A stretch of DNA of 10,160 nucleotides from an uncultured Eubacteriales bacterium (lineage in GTDB: Bacteria; Bacillota; Clostridia; Oscillospirales; UBA644): assembly GCA_934486965.1 (NCBI GenBank), contig CAKSQP010000052.1, positions 1 to 10,160 of the forward strand, given 5' to 3'. Both the position numbers and the translations under genes were made by a program. Positions 7,751 to 10,160 of the stretch are shown one piece after another. Below the pieces are notes generated by a model. It was not told where the DNA came from. It worked only from the letters and a program-made list of their open reading frames with translations, and did not search any database. Each line of letters opens with the position of its first letter. Position 1 is the first letter of the stretch.

Positions 7751-7835
7751 GGAGAGGCCTCTGGAGAATCCCCGTGCGGGTGCCGAAGGTGCAAGGTCTT
7801 TACGGACCGAATCTCTCAGGCAAAAGGACAGAGCC
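7751..7835 (+). ncRNA. Glycine riboswitch, single aptamer
   Basis: The leader carries the hallmark strings of the glycine aptamer: CTCTGGAGA (7759-7767), GCCGAAGGTGCAA (7782-7794) and TCTCTCAGGCAAAAGGACAG (7812-7831). P1 pairs CTCTG (7759-7763) with CAGAG (7829-7833). Internal hairpins are CCCG/CGGG (7771-7780) and GGTC/GACC (7795-7808). Only one full aptamer is present, although glycine riboswitches are often tandem. Extra GGAGAGG at 7751-7757 and a CCGA/TCGG hairpin at 7834-7852 could be remnants of a partner aptamer or P1 extensions. It binds glycine and controls the downstream alanine/glycine symporter, through the terminator at 7867. The direction of control is inferred (see findings). 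Confidence 0.93.
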
Positions 7836-7866
7836 GAAATTTCATCTATCGGTGAGGATTTTTCAG

Positions 7867-7894
7867 AGCGGCAGGTTTATACCCGCCGCTTTTT
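7867..7894 (+). terminator. Riboswitch-controlled intrinsic terminator
   Basis: AGCGGC (7867-7872) pairs with GCCGCT (7885-7890). An A/C mismatch follows, then GGT/ACC closing a TTAT loop, with TTTTT from 7890 to 7894. It lies between the glycine aptamer and the symporter RBS, the standard position of an expression platform. The same terminator is also the first visible stop for transcripts coming from the reductase operon. Confidence 0.8.
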
Positions 7895-7922
7895 CATATC
7901 TAAATCAGGAGGAATGAAAAAC

Positions 7923-9374
7923 ATGCAGCAATTTTCGGACGCCGTTCTCGGCGTGGTGCAAAAAATCAACTCTTACCTTACGGATTATATTCTGATAATC
8001 CTGCTTGTCGGTATCGGTATTCTCTTCACTGTCACGACCCGTTTTATTCAGATCAGATGCTTCGGCGAGGGCTGCCGCAGAATGTTCGGCAACTTCTCGT
8101 TAAAGGGCGGAAAACATCACGGAGGGATTTCCTCTTTCCAGGCAGTTGCAACGGCTATTGCGGCACAGGTCGGAACGGGCAACATCGTCGGTGCCTGCGG
8201 AGCTATCCTTATAGGCGGTCCCGGCGCTATCTTCTGGATGTGGGTGATTGCATTCTTCGGAATGGCGACGATATACGCCGAAGCAGTCCTTGCCCAGAAG
8301 ACAAGAAAAGTTTCGGAGGACGGATCTGTCACAGGCGGTCCAGTTTACTACATAAGAACTGCATTCAAGGGTAAATTCGGAAAGTTCTTAGCGGGCTTTT
8401 TCTCTGTCGCGGCAGTTCTTGCCCTCGGATTCTTCGGCTCGATGGTTCAGTCAAACTCTATCGGCGAAACTTTCAATAACGCTTTCGGAATTCCGTCATG
8501 GATTGTCGGAATAGTGATAGCGGCAATTTCGGCTTTCGTTTTTATCGGCGGTCTCAGCAGGCTCGCTTCCGTAACCGAAAAAATCGTTCCGATAATGGCA
8601 GGACTTTACCTTCTCGGCGGAATTATTATCCTTGCGTTCAGAATAACAAGTATTCCCGAAACCTTCGGTCTTATCTTCAAATATGCATTTATGCCCCAGG
8701 CAATCATCGGAGGAACCGTCGGTTCTGCAATAAAGACAGCCGTAAGCCAAGGCGCAAAACGCGGACTTTTCTCAAACGAAGCAGGTATGGGCTCTACACC
8801 TCACGCCCACGCGCTTGCGAAAGTTGATAAGCCGCACGATCAGGGTGTCGTCGCGATGATAGGCGTATTTATAGATACTTTTGTCGTCCTCACAATGACC
8901 GCGCTCCTTGTCATCACAACACTTTATACAAGCGGCGGAATTCTTGCAAACGGAGCAGAAGGCGTTGATGTCGCCAAAACGGGACTTGCACAACTCGCCG
9001 TCGGAACAGCCCTCGGAGGCTCGTCCGTTGCGACGACAATAGGAAATATTTTCATTGCAATCTGTCTTCTCTTCTTTGCATATTCCACAATTCTCGGCTG
9101 GAATCTTTTCGGAAAGATCAATTTCGAATATCTTTTCGGAAAAAAAGGAGCTATTGTTTATTCGATAATCGCAATAGGATTTGTTTTCCTCGGATCCTGC
9201 CTTTCTAACGATCTTGTATGGGAACTCACAGATATGTTCAACTATCTGATGGTTCTCCCGAACGCAATCGCCCTTATCGCACTCTGCGGACTCGTCAGAC
9301 AGTCGGCAAAAGAAGGAATTGCGGCAAATAAAGAAACAAAACGTCTCAGAAAAGAAGCGAAAAAGAACTCATAA
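7923..9374 (+). CDS. Sodium:alanine/glycine symporter (AGCS family)
   Basis: A 483-residue inner-membrane transporter of the alanine-or-glycine:cation symporter family (AlsT/DagA/AgcS-like), which imports alanine or glycine with Na+ (or H+). Landmarks are the VGTGNIVGACGA segment (about 83-94), GGPGAIFWMW (about 98-107), GGPVYYI (about 138-144) and SNEAGMGSTPHAHA (about 285-298). About ten or eleven hydrophobic helices follow the family pattern. Length is normal and the tail is basic (KRLRKEAKKNS). Two ATGs compete: 7914 is only 1 nt from AGGAGG (7907-7912), while 7923 is 10 nt away. I prefer 7923, which removes only MKN. The upstream glycine riboswitch strongly supports glycine as a substrate. 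Transcription ends at the terminator at 9401. Confidence 0.95.
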   Translation: MQQFSDAVLGVVQKINSYLTDYILIILLVGIGILFTVTTRFIQIRCFGEGCRRMFGNFSLKGGKHHGGISSFQAVATAIAAQVGTGNIVGACGAILIGGPGAIFWMWVIAFFGMATIYAEAVLAQKTRKVSEDGSVTGGPVYYIRTAFKGKFGKFLAGFFSVAAVLALGFFGSMVQSNSIGETFNNAFGIPSWIVGIVIAAISAFVFIGGLSRLASVTEKIVPIMAGLYLLGGIIILAFRITSIPETFGLIFKYAFMPQAIIGGTVGSAIKTAVSQGAKRGLFSNEAGMGSTPHAHALAKVDKPHDQGVVAMIGVFIDTFVVLTMTALLVITTLYTSGGILANGAEGVDVAKTGLAQLAVGTALGGSSVATTIGNIFIAICLLFFAYSTILGWNLFGKINFEYLFGKKGAIVYSIIAIGFVFLGSCLSNDLVWELTDMFNYLMVLPNAIALIALCGLVRQSAKEGIAANKETKRLRKEAKKNS

Positions 9375-9400
9375 ATATAATATATCAATCTGATATTCCG

Positions 9401-9431
9401 ATATCCGCCCATAAGGGCGGATATTTTTTTT
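9401..9431 (+). terminator. Strong intrinsic terminator after the symporter
   Basis: A perfect 10-bp stem, ATATCCGCCC (9401-9410) with GGGCGGATAT (9415-9424), closes an ATAA loop and runs into eight T residues (9424-9431). It lies 26 nt after the symporter stop. This is a textbook rho-independent terminator on the plus strand. Confidence 0.95.
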
Positions 9432-9523
9432 GAATAATCTTTCAAACAGAACTTGCTATAAGGGCAATTTAACAAAAAGAAATCACCCTTTATTCGTATA
9501 TAACTAATTAAATAAGATCAGAA

Positions 9524-9672
9524 GCCCCGAATTTAAAGAGCACAGACCTGAACTTTTATCGCCCGACACAGGCGCTTTTCGGTTTTCTCTCCCCTTTTTG
9601 CCTTGTCGGACGGCAGACTGACTGCATTTCAATAAGGAAAAATCACTCGAAATTTTTCCGCGGCGAGGGGCT
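9524..9672. repeat. Possible structured or MITE-like element bounded by complementary hexamers
   Basis: AGCCCC (9524-9529) and GGGGCT (9667-9672) are exact inverse complements 149 nt apart, and this segment is more GC-rich than its flanks. Inside are CGCC/GGCG with a 7-nt loop (9560-9574), GCAG/CTGC with a 5-nt loop (9613-9625), and an 8-bp perfect stem GGAAAAAT/ATTTTTCC (9636-9659) around an 8-nt loop. A 64-codon minus-strand frame crosses it but has no ribosome site. It could be a small non-autonomous repeat, a folded RNA on either strand or chance; I cannot check copy number. Confidence 0.3.
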
Positions 9673-9704
9673 ACGGTTTTTGTACTATGTTTCTGCATAA
9701 CAAC

Positions 9705-9742
9705 AAAAAACCTCAGTGAATACTGTCGTATTTATAAGGTTT
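9705..9742 (-). terminator. Probable minus-strand terminator of a small transcript
   Basis: Read leftward, AAACCT (9742-9737) pairs with AGGTTT (9713-9708). Across an internal loop, AATAC (9732-9728) pairs with GTATT (9723-9719) around GACA. A T-rich run follows (TTTTTTGTTGTT on the minus strand). The stem is interrupted and AT-rich, so this is weaker than the other terminators here. Confidence 0.45.
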
Positions 9743-9840
9743 CTGAAAAGTCAAGGCAGAAAGCGGACCGTCAAAACCGATTAGAGTTCGCATCTGAACC
9801 GCCTAACGCATCTCAGTCAGGCAGCTACCTCTCTTCTACC
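9743..9840 (-). ncRNA. Candidate small RNA with twin hairpins sharing an AGATGC loop
   Basis: On the minus strand, GCCTGAC (9822-9816) pairs with GTTAGGC (9807-9801), 7 pairs including one G-U, around the loop TGAGATGC. One nucleotide later GTTC (9799-9796) pairs with GAAC (9789-9786) around AGATGC. The two loops therefore present the same hexamer. A purine-rich GGTAGAAGAGAGGTAG precedes them and a probable terminator follows at 9742-9705. I see no convincing promoter and match no known RNA family; the 5' end is a guess. It could also be the leader or tail of an unrecognised transcript. Confidence 0.3.
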
Positions 9841-9842
9841 TG

Positions 9843-10085
9843 AATATCATTAAAATATTCTGCCGTTTTGCATTAACTGTTTTTTCTTCTCCCGAATCGT
9901 ATCCTGCATACGGTAGATATGTTGTACCGAAAAAAAAATAAGTCAAAAAGAGACTGATTTCTTTTAGAAAAAGGATTTTCCGAATAACGTTGATAATATT
10001 ACAGAGATAGACTATTATAAAACACGGAGACAGTATTATAGAACGATCAATCTTTATACTGTAATAATGAATTTCTGCATAAGAA
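9843..10085. other. AT-rich intergenic stretch with no recognised gene
   Basis: About 240 nt lie between the candidate small RNA and the terminator at 10086. A 96-codon minus-strand frame crosses it, but that frame starts with TTG, runs through the terminator stem and has no ribosome site. I see no tRNA, repeat or clear promoter here. Confidence 0.5.
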
Positions 10086-10115
10086 AAGAGACGCGAACCG
10101 AAGTTCGCGTCTCTT
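10081..10115 (-). terminator. Strong intrinsic terminator of the gene entering from the right
   Basis: A perfect 13-bp stem (AAGAGACGCGAAC, 10086-10098, with its complement 10103-10115) closes a 4-nt loop that reads TTCG on the minus strand. On that strand the stem is followed by TTTTCTT. It starts 14 nt after the stop codon at 10130-10132. There is no T run on the plus side, so it serves the leftward gene. Confidence 0.88.
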
Positions 10116-10129
10116 AAGTTTAGCAATTA

Positions 10130-10160
10130 TTACTGCTGAACAAGTTTACCTTCTGCATTG
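10130..10160 (-). CDS. C-terminal end of an unidentified protein (partial)
   Basis: The minus strand from the right edge encodes NAEGKLVQQ followed by TAA, with a second TAA directly after it (10127-10129). A tandem stop and an immediate strong terminator make this a real gene end. Only nine codons are visible, so neither family nor function can be given. Confidence 0.6.
   Translation of the reverse strand, partial: NAEGKLVQQ

Noticed and set aside
9636..9659. The 8-bp hairpin GGAAAAAT/ATTTTTCC as a terminator.
   Set aside because: The stem is mostly A-T and neither strand has a T run after it.
9504..9698. A 64-codon minus-strand frame starting at an ATG.
   Set aside because: It has no Shine-Dalgarno site, starts directly after a probable terminator on the same strand, has low-complexity basic composition and coincides with several hairpins.
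9786..9840. Lysine, THF or tRNA-like identity for the structured minus-strand region.
   Set aside because: Short strings resemble lysine and THF riboswitch openings and a T-arm, but the conserved cores and downstream target genes are missing.
9836..10126. A 96-codon minus-strand frame with a hydrophobic middle.
   Set aside because: The start is TTG, the first codons encode the strong terminator stem at 10086-10115, there is no ribosome site, and it resembles AT-rich noise.

Overview
The window reads as chromosome from a low-to-moderate GC Gram-positive anaerobe, most likely a gut-type Clostridia. This is inferred from the strong Shine-Dalgarno sites (GGAG/AGGAGG), short AT-rich promoters, a Clostridia-like glycine riboswitch, a ferredoxin-domain aldo/keto reductase and an ECF-type S component. 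The genus cannot be told from the sequence alone. I see no tRNA, rRNA, CRISPR array, transposase or phage gene.

Left half (29-5402, minus strand): one four-gene operon reads leftward from a sigma-A-like promoter at 5435-5463. In transcription order it encodes a cytoplasmic family 2 glycoside hydrolase, a family 2 glycosyltransferase, a polysaccharide pyruvyl transferase family protein and a Wzx-like membrane flippase. Spacing is 16 nt, 2 nt and then an 8-nt overlap. This is part of a surface or exopolysaccharide locus: sugars are added by the GT2, possibly decorated with pyruvate, and the lipid-linked product is flipped outward. The locus probably continues beyond the left edge, because no terminator is seen before position 1.

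Centre (5525-7668, plus strand): a divergent operon encodes an aldo/keto reductase with two [4Fe-4S] motifs, an ECF transporter S component and a DUF1893 protein. It is driven by a promoter with the hallmark of MerR-family activation: TTGACT and TATAAT separated by 19 bp, with a near-perfect inverted repeat in the spacer. No merR gene lies in the window. This three-gene set is the best candidate here for an uncharacterised inducible system.

Right-centre (7665-9431, plus strand): a canonical promoter, whose -35 box overlaps the DUF1893 stop codon, drives a leader holding a single-aptamer glycine riboswitch and an intrinsic terminator. A sodium:alanine/glycine symporter follows, with its own strong terminator. 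A duplicate CAGAG, present in P1 and again at the terminator base, suggests a simple switching scheme.

Right end (9432-10160): about 650 nt has no convincing protein gene. It holds a roughly 150-nt element bounded by complementary hexamers, and a possible minus-strand small RNA. That RNA would have two adjacent hairpins presenting the same AGATGC in their loops and a downstream terminator. Last come a strong minus-strand terminator and the final nine codons of a minus-strand gene that enters from the right.
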